64,000 bases of DNA from Oreohelix idahoensis (GCA_024509875.1 JAMPIV010000581.1:1302501-1366500), one strand, 5' to 3'. Positions 1 to 13,084 are shown, counted from the first letter of the stretch. Program-made: numbers and translations. Notes: generated by a model from the letters alone, not told the origin.

Positions 1-1
1 T

Positions 2-1387
2 ATCTATGGTTTCACTTTTAAAACCAGAAAGTCTGTGGTTTATCCAAATATTGAATCGGTTTCGAAACCAATGCCTCATGATCCAATCACGTGTCCGATC
101 CCAGTTCCACCAGAACCATATCCGTTGGACGTGAATGAACCATCAGAAAGTGATAGTTTACCTGCTTTAGAAACTAATTCTGACTCGGATTATGTACCGG
201 TGAATGATGGTGTTCACTTAATTAACCATTCAGAACTTTCAGATCTAATACGTGATCTCGCTCTCACCAAAGGACAAGCAGAATTACTCGGTTCGCGACT
301 CAAAGAATGGAATCTTTTAGCGCCCAATACTCCGATATCTAAATTTCGTCATAGACACAGATAACTTGTTCAATACTTTGAGATGGATGATGACATTTGC
401 TACTGCAAAGATGTAAAAGGTCTAATGGTGCACCTCGGTCATGAGCACATAGTCAACGAATGGCGACTTTTCATCGACTCTTCCAAGACTAGTCTAAAAG
501 CCGTGTTATTGCATAATGGAAATTTATTTTCATCAATTCCAGTCGCCTACTCTGTTCATATGAAAGAAGCTTATGACAATATGGCTATACTTTTGGCAAA
601 AATAAAGTACAATGACTACCAATGGCGGATTTGTGGAGACCTAAAGGTCATTGCAATTCTCACGGGCATGCAGACTGGGTATACTAAATTTTCTTGCTTC
701 CTATGTGAATGGGACAGCCGCAACAGACAGGAACATTATGCAAGAAAGGTGTGGCCTATCAGGGATCGTATGCAGCTCGGGCATAAAAATGTAATACACG
801 AGCTATTAGTTAACAAAGACAGCATCATTTTACCACCGTTACATATAAAGTTGGGGCTCATGAAGAATTTCGTAAAAGCGTTAGATAAAACGAGCAAAGC
901 TTTCATTTATCTTCGAGAAAAGTTTCCGCAAATTAGCGATGCAAAGATAAAGGAAGGTATCTTTGTAGGACCTCAGATTAGGAAAGTTATTGCAGACAAA
1001 CAATTCGAGAACTTGTTACATGGTAGTGAACTTCGCGCATGGATGGCATTCAAATCGATCGTCGATAACTTTCTGGGAAATCACAAATCTGTCGACTATG
1101 TGCATATTGTTAAGCAGTGCATAGATGCATACAGAATTATGGGCTGTAACATGTCCCTCAAAATCCATTTGCTCGATTCGCATCTTGACTTTTTCCCTGA
1201 CAAACTTGGCGAAGTCAGCGATGAACATGGAGAACGATTCCATCAAGATATCGCCGTAATGGAGTCACGTTATCAAGGACGGTGGAGTGTGACCATGCTT
1301 GCCGATTATTGTTGGATGCTTCATCGCGATGTACCACATGCCATTCACCGACGAAAGTCGACTGCAAAGAAATTCAAGCCTACATAA
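2..1387 (+). pseudogene. Uncharacterised DDE-like (transposon-associated?) protein, one internal stop
   Basis: The frame is open from the left edge, so the 5' part lies outside the window. It runs about 120 codons to a TAA at 362-364 and continues in the same frame from 365 to the stop at 1385-1387, so one nonsense codon separates the two halves. The second half has a possible RNase-H-like fold: FIDSSKTSLKAVLLHNGN (first acidic residue), then ICGDLKVI, a CFLC pair, and EHGERFHQD near the C-terminus. The N-terminal part is acidic and Pro-rich. From memory this matches a family found in many copies in arthropod, hydrozoan and mollusc genomes with no assigned function. The multicopy habit and D/D/E layout suggest a transposase or its relict, but this is inference. 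It could also be a live host gene if the stop is a sequencing error. Confidence 0.55.
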
Positions 1388-2490
1388 CTGTTATACTTCT
1401 TGTACAAATGATGTTGTAATACTGTATGCTTTGTTAAAAAACTTCAATTGCGTATTTCTAGAGATCCCGACCTGATAGAGAAAAACGGTTTGCAGATTTA
1501 AAAACAGCGCATTAAAATTGACCAGAAAAACATAGAAATGTTAGAGAAAGAAAAAAAAAATTTTTTTTTGTTAGTCAGTGTAATCGGACTTTTACTGAAC
1601 AACATTAAAACCCAGCTTGGCGTCGTTTTCCGTGACAACCAATAGTACAGTATCGTAAAATTTATTGTCACGCATAACGATTATAGCGTTATGAATATGT
1701 TGAAGCATTTGGCCTGTCTTTCAAGTGAGTTTATCAGATCTTTTAATCTGTTAACATGGTTTCTCTTCAGGTCTGTTATTACTAAGACAGCATCTGTAAT
1801 GATCACTATCTGTTTTTTTTTTTTTTTTGCATATGCTTTGTACTCAAGAAGAGTTTCTGCTGCTGCCTGTTTCATGGTCTCTACTTCAACATTGAAGCTA
1901 TTGAAGTATTTCTCAGTGGCAGTTGCCGTAGATTGGAGTATATTCTTTAATTTAATTAGGATGCCAGCTCCCTCTTTTTCAGTTGTTTTGTTTTTTTGCC
2001 GAAAAAATAATTTTGTTTTGTTTTGCCGAATCCGCCATGTACACAACCAGTGCGCAGCAGGAACAATTAGCATTCATACCCTTCGAGATTTCCTGCGGGA
2101 GACTGAGCACCTGTGGGTTTGCTCGGGGTGCAATGACGTCGATTCTGATTAACAATGACAGTAACAATTTTTTGCCGAACCATCAGTATGTGCATGTGCC
2201 CAGAGCTTTAATGGAATTGTTTGGTCAATATACTTAGTTGCTATACGCTCTCTTAGGGTTTCTGTATGAATGCCTTTACTTTCAGTGCCTGGAATATCAG
2301 ATTTTAGATCACGAAAGCACTTCATTTTCTACAGTTGGATAACTGTGCTTGGTGGTATTTTCTTTGCGATTGAGTTTTCTAGCATGGTATCTTTGTTAAT
2401 TGTTTGAGCAACAAAATTAGTTCGCTTGAGCCGGCCTCTTCCTAGCATGTTTATTCTCTTGCACATGGGATATCCTTAGAGTCTCTTAAT
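1388..2490. other. AT-rich stretch without a recognisable gene
   Basis: Holds homopolymer runs (A/T near 1550-1570, T near 1812-1829) and overlapping open frames on both strands around 1681-2150 that look like shadows of low-complexity sequence. I see no conserved motif. It would lie in the host gene's downstream intron or beyond. Confidence 0.5.
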
Positions 2491-2912
2491 ATACCAGCTC
2501 ATTGCATCATTCCAGGCAACGAAGAAGCAGATAAACTTGCTAAAGAAGGGTGAGCCCTGCAACAAAAACGATATAGAAACTACTTATGAAATTGCTAAAA
2601 CAACTATAAAAGCCATATTTAGGTCTAAATAGGACAAGGAACACCCAGGTCACATAAAAGATGATGCCTATCACCAGCTATCTAGTCCAAGTCATCATTT
2701 CCCGCGTACGTACTGGTGACAGTAGTTTGATGTACCATCTATATCACAAGTACAGGATTGGTCCAACAGATCTCTCTGCTCCTGTGGCATCAGCCCCATT
2801 ACAGCCGATCATCTGCTCCAGTCCCGCTAACTTACAGAAGTTAACAGAGTGGCATATGGCAACAACCCACTTCTCTCAAAGAAAACCTGTTTGCGAATGT
2901 CAAGAACCTTGA
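2491..2912 (+). pseudogene. LINE RNase H / C-terminal remnant
   Basis: Positions 2491-2550 translate to IPAHCIIPGNEEADKLAKEG, the C-terminal signature of the RNase H domain found in jockey/I-type LINEs. After disruptions, a frame at 2661-2912 gives MYHLYHKYRIGPTDL followed by scrambled cysteines. This is the usual region downstream of RNase H in the same elements (a short basic stretch, then a CxC...H...C cluster). Frameshifts and a lost cysteine frame show a dead fragment of about 400 bp. No RT or target duplication was found nearby. Confidence 0.65.
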
Positions 2913-3132
2913 GCTAACTACTGCCATTATTAGAGTAATTAAAGTAGATTTCTGAGGGCGGACGAAGAAGAAAAGAAAGAAGATAGCGGTAGGATAAACG
3001 TCTACATATTTACTTTAGTACATACTGCATTTATTTATGAACATAGCATTTTACTATAGCTCCTTCCTGTAAGACAATGAGTGATACATAGCTAAATGTG
3101 TCGCAGCTAATTTTATGTTTGGCAAATCTCAC

Positions 3133-3309
3133 CTCCGCTGATGTAGACAGAACAAATAGTTGGTGCTACAGCCCCGTTAATCCGTAGGTCCATAAAGAAA
3201 TTGGCTGTGTCACATGCGACGTCGACCGATGTTTTACTGACCTGAAACCGTCTCTCGTTGCTACATTGATCAGCTTCATTTAGAGTTATGGTAAATTGTA
3301 GCAGAAACT
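3133..3309 (-). CDS. Host-gene internal exon 3: second half of a 4-Cys extracellular domain
   Basis: On the minus strand the segment is preceded by a pyrimidine-rich acceptor (TTATTTTCCTTCTAG, with ACTAAC as a possible branch point about 35 nt upstream) and followed by the donor GGAG/GTGAGATTT. The exon is 177 bp and phase 1-1. It begins in the right phase to receive the single leftover base of the exon at 48983-49141. Residues include ADQCSNERRF, VDVACDTANF and APTICSVYISG. From memory, the ending (L/I)CSVYISGG is the junction preceding a fucolectin/galactose-binding domain (RNVAL...) in gastropod multi-domain EGF-like proteins, which would lie beyond the left edge. Probably secreted or the ectodomain of a receptor. 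An alternative reading as a 74-aa ORF with a signal-like start (ATG at 3335-3337) is less likely, because its hydrophobic start comes from intron sequence. Confidence 0.68.
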
Positions 3310-4643
3310 CTAGAAGGAAAATAATTAAGAGATTCACGTGTTAGTTTTCTTCAAGTTTAGACGGACAACGTGTTCAGAAAAGGTCATTTTAAAATAACCA
3401 TATTATTTGTGTGCAGGATAAAGTTAGCTGCCCGGTATAGGTATTGGAAATCCGTGAGAAGACAAACGATGGACTATTGCTCAGTTGTCATTACAGCAGA
3501 GGTATTAAAGCGCACATTGATACCTCTGCAGGGATATTATAAAGTGTGAGAAAGAACAAAATCCGACAAGAATGGAGGGAAGAATACCTGGTCAAACGAT
3601 AAAAGCGCACATATAACAAAACAATCATATTGTTAGTGCTAGGGAAAATATTAAACAGAAACATACAGCCTATTGATTGACACTGTAAATAACAGTTGAA
3701 CTAAGTCTGGAATTCAACGCATCTTTTTTGCATTGGATTTGTGAACTATAAAAAGACATTTGACAAGTTCAACAGAGAATCAACGTTGAAAACTGATCAC
3801 GCTTTACTGAGATTCAATGAAGTTCATTAACGTAATAAAGAAAACGTATACTTATTTGTCTTTACTATTTCTTTCCACCGATGCCTTGAAGCTTAGTGGA
3901 GAGCTGTTGCTTGCATTCTTGAGCCAATCATTTCGTATTGGATACAGTGTGCCGGTGTTGTTGTAGAATTTCTGTTAGGTTTTTCATCATTCTCCCAGTT
4001 GATGTTTTCCTTGTTCTGAAACCAGACCGTCTACATAAGTGCGTTGTAGTAATTCATCGCACTCTATTTCCATGGGATAGCCAAATGATTACATTTTCTG
4101 CCGGTCTATATATATTTGATGGAGGATGTAGATCAAACAATTATTTCTGATGTCATCATTTCTAAATCTGTCTCCCCTGGTAACATTAAAGGCTTTATTT
4201 TTTTAGGTATCTCATTTTGCAGCATTTGATTTTCATCTTTTGTCTTTTGGTCAGTGACGATGTTTAACACTGACAGCAAAGATCCAGTAGAATTATACCA
4301 TTATCATCTATCGTTTAGTTTCTATACATGCAATTTGAATGTTAGGTAATGGTAGCAGTTTTAAAATAAAAGGACTGCCAATTTGGACATCATAGTTGTG
4401 TCTGAACATGTTGGCATGTGTATTTTAGTGGGCTAGCTGGTGTCCTGATCTTCATAGTTTTTGTGTCTAACGTTCGGCCTATTCCCGGACCGACTTTATA
4501 ATTACGTGACGCTCGTTGCGGAACAATAGAGGTTGTGACAAAAGTTTATATATACAGAACATTGTTTAGTTTTCCTGGTAATTTATGTTGGCAGAAATAA
4601 TAGAATTAGAATGAAGCAAATAATTTGAAAGTACATCTAAGTA
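3310..4643. other. Intronic sequence with an eroded LINE RT scrap
   Basis: Around 3725-3790 the plus strand reads NYKKTFDKFNRESTLKT, which resembles RT motif A of LINEs (usually Y-x-K-A-F-D-x-x-x-R-E). Nothing else of the element is readable except possible scraps around 3480-3620. The rest is AT-rich with no recognised feature. Confidence 0.4.
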
Positions 4644-5983
4644 CGAGGGGCGTTCAGAAAGTAATGCACCACATCGTTTTTCTCAGGAGCTTTTTATTCA
4701 AAAAGCATGAAATTTATACACAATATACATGGATATGTCATGTAAACATCGGTATTATTCAACATTATCCCCATCAACTTGTACGGCTTTATGCCAGCGC
4801 GAAACAAGTGCATGTATTCCTAGCCCGTACCAGATTTTGTCTTGATCATGCAGCCATTTCTTCGCTGCATGAATCACTCCTTCATCATCTTCAAACCTTG
4901 TCCCACGGAGTGCATCTTTAAGTGGACCAAATAGATAAAAATCAGAGGGTGCCAAATCGAGACTATAGGGTGGATGGGGTGGTACAGTCCAACCCAATTT
5001 GGTGATTGCTTCCCGTGTTGCCAGACTTGTGTGAGGTCGTGCATTGTCGTGAAGGAGAAGCAGGTCTGCTGGATTCTTGTGCGGCCAAACTCTGCGAAAA
5101 CGTTGATTGAGTTTTTTTCAATGTCTTAATGTAAGCTTGCGAATTGATTGTCTCTCCTCTTGGCATAACGTCCACAAGAATCACACCTTCAATGTCCCAA
5201 AAGACAGTGATCATGACCTTTCCAGCTGAAGGAATTGTCTTGAATTTCTTTCTTCGTGGTGATTGCGGATGGTGCCCCTCCATTGACTGTCTTTTTGTCT
5301 CAGGTTCAAAATGATGTGCCCAGGTTTCGTCACCTGTAACGATCTTAGCCAAAAAGTACTCTCCATCAGCATTGAAACGCTCCAACAATTCAAAAGAAAA
5401 TGCTTTCCTTTGCAATCGGTGGTCATTTGTGAGACTTCGAGGAACCCATCTTGCGAAAACATTAGAAAATACGAGAGCTTTTATAACTGCATTTGCACTA
5501 CCAATGCTGACTGACAGCCGTAAGGCCAATTGTTGAGTAATGATTCGCCTATCAGTAAGAATAATGCCCTCAGCGCATTTCAACATTTCTGCGTTGGTGG
5601 CTGTGGCAGGACGTCCACAGCGCGGCCGATCAAGCAGCTCCGTATCTCCACTTCCTGATTCTTTGATTCTCTGAACCCAGCGACTGACTGTACTCCTGTC
5701 GACTGTAAAACTTCCATACACATCACATAGACGCTTGTGAATGTTCACAACAGTTTCCTTCTCTGCAACGAGAAATAATGTCACAATTCGCTGCTTATAA
5801 CGCAAGTTGCTAACACGCTCCATTTCAACGGTTTAGGGCAGCCGTATTATTTGGCCGGTTGCGGTGCAATTTGGTGCACACAATTCTCACATGCCATATT
5901 TAAAGTGTGCAAAATGTCATGCTTCTATCTTCATTATTAGCTGAGAAAAGCGATGTGGTGCATTACTTTCTGAACGCCCCTCG
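4644..5983 (-). mobile_element. Mariner-type DNA transposon 1
   Basis: About 1340 bp bounded by terminal inverted repeats. The left end starts CGAGGGGCGTTCAGAAAGTA at 4644 and the right end (5942-5983) is its reverse complement, with about one mismatch over 42 bp. The left flank has the expected TA (4642-4643); the right flank is TT, so one copy of the TA duplication has mutated. One transposase gene lies on the minus strand. TIR identity near 98% implies a fairly young copy. It sits in the large host intron, between host exon 3 and the next LINE. Confidence 0.9.
4755..5823 (-). pseudogene. Mariner transposase (SETMAR-like), one frameshift
   Basis: Starts MERVSNLRYKQRIV at 5823. The N-terminal two helix-turn-helix units bind the inverted repeats, and the DDE domain cuts and joins DNA at TA sites. 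Visible motifs: the mariner linker WVPRSLT, catalytic VTGDETWAHHF (first Asp), and YSLDLAPSDFYLFGPLK (third Asp). The second Asp region (HDNARPH) falls where the frame is shifted. The reading frame moves by 1 nt in a T-run near 5111-5117, so the N-terminal ~235 residues (5823 downward) and the C-terminal frame (4997-4755) are separate. The joined length of about 355 aa is typical of the family. Inactive as read, but the break is in a homopolymer and could be a sequence error. Confidence 0.88.
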
Positions 5984-7206
<1,223 letters not shown>

Positions 7207-7216
7207 TTAAATTATT

Positions 7217-8144
7217 ATGTTGCATGATGTTAGCTATTGATTGGGTTATGAGAAACTATACCCACAATGAACAATTGGGTATAAAATGGACAAATGGAAA
7301 ATTCCTGGGGGACCTGGATTTCGCAGATGATGTAGCATTCTTAAGTTCAACACCAAGACAATCCCAATAAGCAATAAATAATTTGTGTCATCTCTCGGTT
7401 AAAATTGGTCTCCAAATAAATGCCTCTAAAACTAAAGCTATGAACTTTTCTAACGAGACCTTTGATATCATCTTGAACGGGGAAAAACTACAGAAAGTTG
7501 AACGTTTCAATTATTTAGGCAGTAAAATGACTCAGGATGGTGACACAACAAGAGAAATCCATACTAGAATTGCTTTGGCAGCTAGCGCCTTCAATAGATT
7601 ATCTAACATTTGGAAATTACGATCATTGAATATACATACCAAGCTTCGTCTGTTTAATTCAAATGTTATCTCAGTGTTAACATACGGCTGTGAGAGTTGG
7701 AAAATAACAAAATCATTGGAGAACAAGCCGAATACATTCGAGAACAAATGTCTTAGAAAACTCATGAACATCAGTTGGAAAGAATTCAAGACTAATCGAC
7801 AAATAAGAGAAGACTCTAGGCAGAAATATGTCTCCGACTATATAAGGAAAAGACGATGGTCATATATCGGTCATGTCCTACGAATGCAAAACAACAGAAT
7901 ACCACTACAGGCGCTCACTTGGGTTCCTGAGGATAAGCGGAAAAAAGGAAGACCAAAAGAAACACTCAGAAGAACAATAATAAGAGAAGGAAGAACGTTG
8001 GGCCTAAATAATGTGCAAGAGCTAAGAGGAGTGGCGTCACAACGAACAACCTGGAGAGCACTGGTTCTGCCTTATGCGCCGTGTTTGGCGCTTAAAGAAT
8101 TTATTATTATTATTATTATACAGTTACACTTAATCGACTTCTAG
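7217..8144 (+). pseudogene. 5'-truncated RTE-like LINE, RT C-terminal half
   Basis: The frame opens in the reverse transcriptase palm just before the catalytic box ([12 protein letters not shown] at 7314-7349). It continues through the thumb and C-terminal region (FNYLGSKMTQDG, LTYGCESWKI, RRWSYIGHVLRMQNN, KRKKGRPKETLRRT), which are hallmark blocks of the RTE/Proto2-like group. One in-frame TAA at 7368-7370 interrupts it. The 3' end runs into an (ATT)n tail at about 8100-8119. The endonuclease and the first half of RT are missing, and the truncation point is at the (TA)n array. It is a dead retrocopy in the host intron, related to the fragment at 53130-54064. Confidence 0.85.
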
Positions 8145-8525
8145 AACATGGCTGAGTAAGCGGTGTCCTGTTTTTTTCTATGTCTTCCCATACATTTCCT
8201 GGCATCAAATGGACAATTAAAAAATAATGGCACTATGATGAGAATATATTATGATCTAGTGCAGAGATCATTTTGAAAGAATGTCTCCAGTTCTTTTCTT
8301 CATGTGCTGTTTGGTCTATCTCTGATTCTATTACCTTGGGTATTCCTGAACGAGGACTGCCTTGTAATGCTATCAACAAGCTTCCTCATTCTGAGTCATA
8401 TCCAACACCAGCGTTTTCTTCTCATCTCTTGTTCCACTGACACTTGACTGGTTCTTGTCATCAGTTCCACAGTGGTGAATTTCCAAAGTAGACCTGCGAC
8501 AGCTAACCAACAGGTCTATGAGATA
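8145..8525. other. Gene-free intronic sequence
   Basis: No conserved motif, repeat or plausible exon recognised. Confidence 0.45.
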
Positions 8526-8645
8526 GGGGTCGTCCATATATGGCGTCACGCACCTTTTGCCATTTCTAAACCCCCATTTCCTATTGTCACATTTTGTTAC
8601 AAAAACCTAGACACCCCCCCCCCCCTGTGTGGTGCCACAAAGCTC
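8526..8645 (+). repeat. GGGGTCGTCC-type dispersed repeat, copy 1
   Basis: Begins GGGGTCGTCCATATATGGCG, has a C-rich middle, an internal TGTCACATTTTGTTACAAAAA block and a second C-run, and ends near TGTGTGGTGCCACAA. The same order of blocks recurs at 45343-45458 (minus) and 49266-49373 (plus). Short, non-coding and dispersed, so probably a MITE-like element. Target duplications are not evident. Confidence 0.7.
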
Positions 8646-9047
8646 CCCCCCCCTCCACCCCCCGCACTCTCACTTTTGAAAGACATCGTGTGTGTTAATT
8701 CAGGACTTTGTAGCCGAGTCCAGAGCTGGAGGACGGAACGATGAAGTAGCAGATTTTTTTACCAGAGCTGGTGCGGGACTGTGGCACACATAGCCATGCC
8801 TGCTCCACTGCTCCAGTTTTATTTATTTATAAATATTAATTTTATTTTCAATCCAAAATTAAAGATAATATGATAAACGTATAAAAAATGAAGTAAAACT
8901 TTTTAATAGGTGTGTTTTATTCGAAACCCGATATACGTTTTTTTTTTTTCAATTTTAGTCAGTACATTTTTGGGGTTAACTGAAGTCCCAGAAAACTGGC
9001 AAAAAGCCTTATAGTACGAATCTGGAGAAAAGGTATTAACAGGGAAT
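8646..9047. other. Gene-free intronic sequence
   Basis: AT-rich with a T-run near 8939-8950. No recognised feature. Confidence 0.45.
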
Positions 9048-9293
9048 ATGACACATACATAGGCATGTTACTACTTTATCAAACATACATAGGCATGTTA
9101 CTACTACATCACACATACATAAGCATGTTACTAGAACATCACACATACATAGGCATGTTACTACTACATCACACGTACATAAGCATCTTACTACTACATC
9201 ACATAAACATAGGCATGTTACTACTACATCACACATACATAGACATGTTACTGCTACATCACACATACATAGGCATGTTACTACTATACCACA
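9048..9293. repeat. 30-bp minisatellite, left array (about 8 copies)
   Basis: Unit approximately ACATACATAGGCATGTTACT plus ACTACATCAC, in strict 30-bp register with a few substitutions. The same unit recurs at 12962-13084 on the far side of the LINE, so the LINE is bracketed by the same satellite. Confidence 0.92.
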
Positions 9294-9313
9294 CTGTAAA
9301 GAGTTTCCTATCA

Positions 9314-12300
9314 TAGTTGCATGGTCAAACCAGTGACGATCGGGAAAAGACCGATTGACTTCTGGAAAGACAGATGACACTGGGAAAGACTAGAAACCGG
9401 CTGACCGGGTTAGCACCCCGTAAGCTGTATTCAATTGCTATAGGACCCAAAAACGATAGATGCCCCCAGGATTCACCGATAGGGGGGGAGGATGATGAAT
9501 CCACAGGCGCCTCAATGGAATCGACCAGACCCGTTACACGGACTTCGAGCTCTGAACAACGGCTGGAATTTCAATGTGCCTGTGGTAGGGAATTCTCTAC
9601 TCAGAGAGGAATGAAAATCCACAGAACGAAAAAGGGGTGTGGGAGGTCATCAGGGGGAGATCAACAGCGCTCTGTCTCGACGGATAAGACGTTAGAAGAA
9701 CGCAGCCAGGAGTCAATCCACAGTGCTGAGTACATTCAAGTTGATCTGCCAGATGATGATCTCACACACTTCTTGGATGGGAAGAGAGATGCAATAAAGT
9801 TTCCACCTGCCAGTGCAAAAGGGCTTTGGGAACAGCTGGACGAAGCCTTGGCAAAAGAGTTGGATAACAGCCTGAAGCAGCTAACTTTGGAGAAGAAGCT
9901 GGAAATCTTCGGCGACATAATATATCTGCACTGTCGCAAAGTGTTCGGAGTGAGGGAGGCAAGGGAAAGTAACCCACCACGGAAAAGTAGAAGACAAATT
10001 AAAATAGATGAAATCAGGAAACAGAAGAAGCATGCCCAAAAACTGTTCAAGAACGCAGTTGCCACAGAGAAGGAAGGGTTACGACAGGTTTGGGAGCACC
10101 TGAAAGGCCAACATAATGCCCTTTGTAGAGCAGAAAGGTTGTGCAGGAAGAGAAGGAAGACTCGAAGGGATAGGGAAAGATTCTTTAGGGAGCCCTTCAA
10201 GTTTGCCAAAGAACTGTTTGAGCAGCCACGGTCGGGTACGCTAAACATCAGGAAAGAAGACCTGGAAGAACACCTTAGAATGACATATTCAGATGGTCGC
10301 AAAAATGAGCTGCTCAGCAGCATGGCAGGCCTTAAATGGCCGGGTAAGCCAGGAGCTAAATTCAACACCAAGCCCCCAACGGTGCAAGAGGTAGAAAGCA
10401 TTGTCCAGAAAGCTCGATGCAAGTCAGCTCCAGGTCCTAATGGTGTTCCATATGTGGTGTATAAAAGATGCCCTGAGGTTCTCAAACGACTGCTCCGTTT
10501 ACTGAAGAATGCGTGGAAAACCCAACTCGTAAGCAAGGAATGGAGAAAGGCAAACGGAGTCTACATCCCGAAGGAACAAAATTCCACAGACATCAGTCAG
10601 TTCAAGCCAATCTCACTACTCAATGTGGAAGGGAAGATATTCTTCTCAGTAATGGCAAAAAGACTCACTACATACCTCCTGGCAAATGGGTACATTGACA
10701 CTACCATTCAGAAAGGAGGTATCCCAGGTACACCAGGATGTCTAGAGCATGCCACAATGATCTGGGAAGCAATCCAAAAGGCAAAGTCTGACAGAACAAA
10801 CCTCCATGTAATCTGGTTGGATCTAGCGAATGCTTATGGATCCGTTCCACACCAGATGTTGTGGCAGGCCCTAGAAATGTATCATGTTCCACAAGAGATT
10901 GCAGCAATGCTGAAGCTGTAGTTCGCAGGGTTTTCTGTCAGATTTTCAACCAGAGAGTACACAACGAAGTGGATTGGCCTTGAAGTTGGAATTGCGATGG
11001 GATGTACCATCTCTCCGATACTATTCGTCATGGCTATGCAGGTAATCCTCAATGCGGCTGAAGGAATGGCTATAGGTCCAAAGCTCGGTGGAATGTATCA
11101 CATGCCACCGCTGAAAGCATTCATGGATGACACAACAATTCTGACGTCAGATGAACATCAGGCCCGGAGAATGTTAGCACGCCTGGATGAACTAGTCAGC
11201 TGGTGCAGAATGAGCTTCAAACCCAAGAAGTCGAGAAGCCTATCAGTCAGGAAAGGGAAGATAGCAGAGGTCATATTCACGGTTTCCAGCCAAAGAATCC
11301 CTACTGTCACTGAGGAACCTGTTAAAAGTCTTGGCAGGGTGTACGATGCCTCTTTAAAAGACTCGAAGGCAGTGCAACAGACAATAGAAATGGCAGACAG
11401 AGGACTACAGATCATAGACCAAAGCAGACTCCTGGGAAAGTTCAAACTGTGGTGCCTCCAGTTCATGTTGATACCGAAGTTGCTGTGGCCACTGCTTATA
11501 TATGAAATAAGCACAAGTACAGTGGAAGCTATAGAGCAGAAGGTCAACAAGTTCATGAGAAAATGGCTAGGGGTACCACCAGGTCTGTCAGATGTAGCAC
11601 TGTACTGCAAAAAGTCAAAACTTCTGCTTCCCTTCAAGTCAGTTGTTGAAGAGTACAAGGTTGGAAAAGCAAGGCTTTTTCAGTCATGATGCTACGCTGA
11701 AGAGTCACTCAAACTGAGAGAGGTTAATCGGATACCACACAAGCGAATAGAGTCAGCTACCTTGTGAAATGGGGAAAGTCAGATGATGAGCAGTGCCCCC
11801 TGTGCCAGGGGAGGCAGACACTTGAACATGTGCTCTCAGCGTGTAAGGTGGCATTAGGGCAAGGACGATACACTTGGCGCCATAACAAAGTGCTAAATGA
11901 GCTTGCTGCGACAGTAGATCAGGCAAGAATGAAAGCGAATAGCAAAGTCCGGCCAGACACCACAAATACATACTTTCTGAGGGCAGGAAAGTCAGCACAC
12001 CCCAAACCGAGTAAACCTGGTAGCAGTTTACCATCTCTTCTTGACTGTGCAAACGACTGGGAAATGGCGGTAGACCTACCTGGACGGGGGGCATATCCAG
12101 AGAGTATCAGAAAATCGCGGAGACGGCCGGATATAGTGCTTCATTCTTCAGCAACGCTTCAGGTCATACTGATTGAACTGACCGTGCCATTTGAATCCAG
12201 ATTAGACGAGCAACATTCATTCAAAGCGGCCAAGTATAGCGATCTGGCCGCGGATCTGAGACACGATGGATTCAGTGCAAGGGTCATGGCGGTTGAAGTG

Positions 12301-12936
12301 GGCGCAAGAGGGCTTGTGGCTGCATCAGTGTATGATTTATTGAAACTGTTGGGGCTGAAGGGACAGTCTAGAACAAGGGCACTGAAGAGGCTTAGCGAAA
12401 CTGCCGAAAAGGCATCAGGCTGGCTGTGGAACAACCGCAATGGGCAATGGAAATCGTGACAATAAACGCTGCAGTACAGAAAACACAAAAATTTTTCTAA
12501 GTCCACAGCGCTGAGTTTTTCTGGTGTACTAGTGAAAGGGCTGCGACTCTGGGGCAACAGGCGATGTATACTATAGGGAGTGTGTCAGGTACAGAATTTC
12601 AGTGGCTTGCGGCGCGCAGTGGCTAAGGCTCGTTGGCTGCGCGCTCGTGTCTCAGTGTGTGTCCTTAGTTGTGAAGGGCGACGGAACGAACGGAATAATT
12701 TGTCTTTTCTTTGTTACTTTCACAATTGCCCCCACGGCTGGCGTTGTGGATTAAAAGTTGCTACCGTAAGTGAAATGGGTTCATTTTCGATACAAGACAA
12801 CAGGAAGCTGAGACGCTTGGGAGTCATGACCCAAGTGGGCCCGCCCCCCTTAGAGTGTAAAGGAGTAATCGGGCCGAAACACTTGTCGGATGGGGGGACT
12901 CCTTCTGATGATCAGATTGCTTCCTGTTGTATCGCT
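9314..12936 (+). mobile_element. R2/NeSL-type LINE with restriction-like endonuclease
   Basis: About 3.6 kb with a single broken ORF (9374-12459) and a 3' UTR of about 480 bp. Both flanks carry CTGTAAAGAGTTTCC(C)TATCA (9294-9313 and 12937-12957) and then the 30-bp minisatellite. The 3' terminal block (CTGATGATCAGATT...GTATC..CTCTGTA) recurs at 48585-48705 as a separate fragment, so that block belongs to the element family. The near-perfect 20-bp flank repeat may be a target duplication, or target homology used for priming. Confidence 0.8.
9374..12459 (+). pseudogene. LINE polyprotein: zinc finger - RT - CCHC - restriction-like endonuclease
   Basis: The N-terminus has one C2H2-type finger (FQCACGREFSTQRGMKIH, about residues 65-85). 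RT follows, with SAPGPNGVPYVVYK, WLDLANAYGSVPH (catalytic Asp) and AFMDDTTIL (catalytic Asp pair, about 11128). The C-terminus has CPLCQGRQTLEHVLSAC (C-x2-C-x7-H-x4-C) and RRPDIVLHSS then IELTVPFE, the PD...(D/E) signature of the R2-type endonuclease that nicks a target for target-primed reverse transcription. Breaks: an in-frame TAG at 10919-10921, a TGA at 11687-11689, and a frame change between about 11690 and 11770, where sequence between RT and the CCHC motif seems to be missing. The copy is therefore dead. Exact clade (R2, NeSL or Hero) needs a tree. Confidence 0.85.
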
Positions 12937-12961
12937 CTGTAAAGAGTTTCCCTATCACCAC

Positions 12962-13084
12962 ACAGACATAGGCATGTTACTACTACATCACACATACATA
13001 GGCATGTTACTACTACATCACACAGGCATAGTCATGTTACTACTACATCACACATACATAGTCATGTTACTACTACATCACACA
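12962..13084. repeat. 30-bp minisatellite, right array (about 4 copies)
   Basis: Same unit and register as the array at 9048-9293. Ends in a short CACACA run. Confidence 0.92.

Noticed and set aside
3113..3337. 74-aa secreted protein with its own start at 3337
   Set aside because: The hydrophobic N-terminus is encoded by the branch-point/acceptor region of an intron. The phase-matched exon model explains the sequence better.
9036..9380. ORFs of repeated CLCMCDVVVT or HHTYIGMLLL units
   Set aside because: A 30-bp repeat is a multiple of three, so any open frame stays open. This is no sign of a gene.
9736..10536. 266-codon minus-strand ORF inside the R2/NeSL-type LINE
   Set aside because: Shadow of the sense RT frame, with no recognisable motif of its own.
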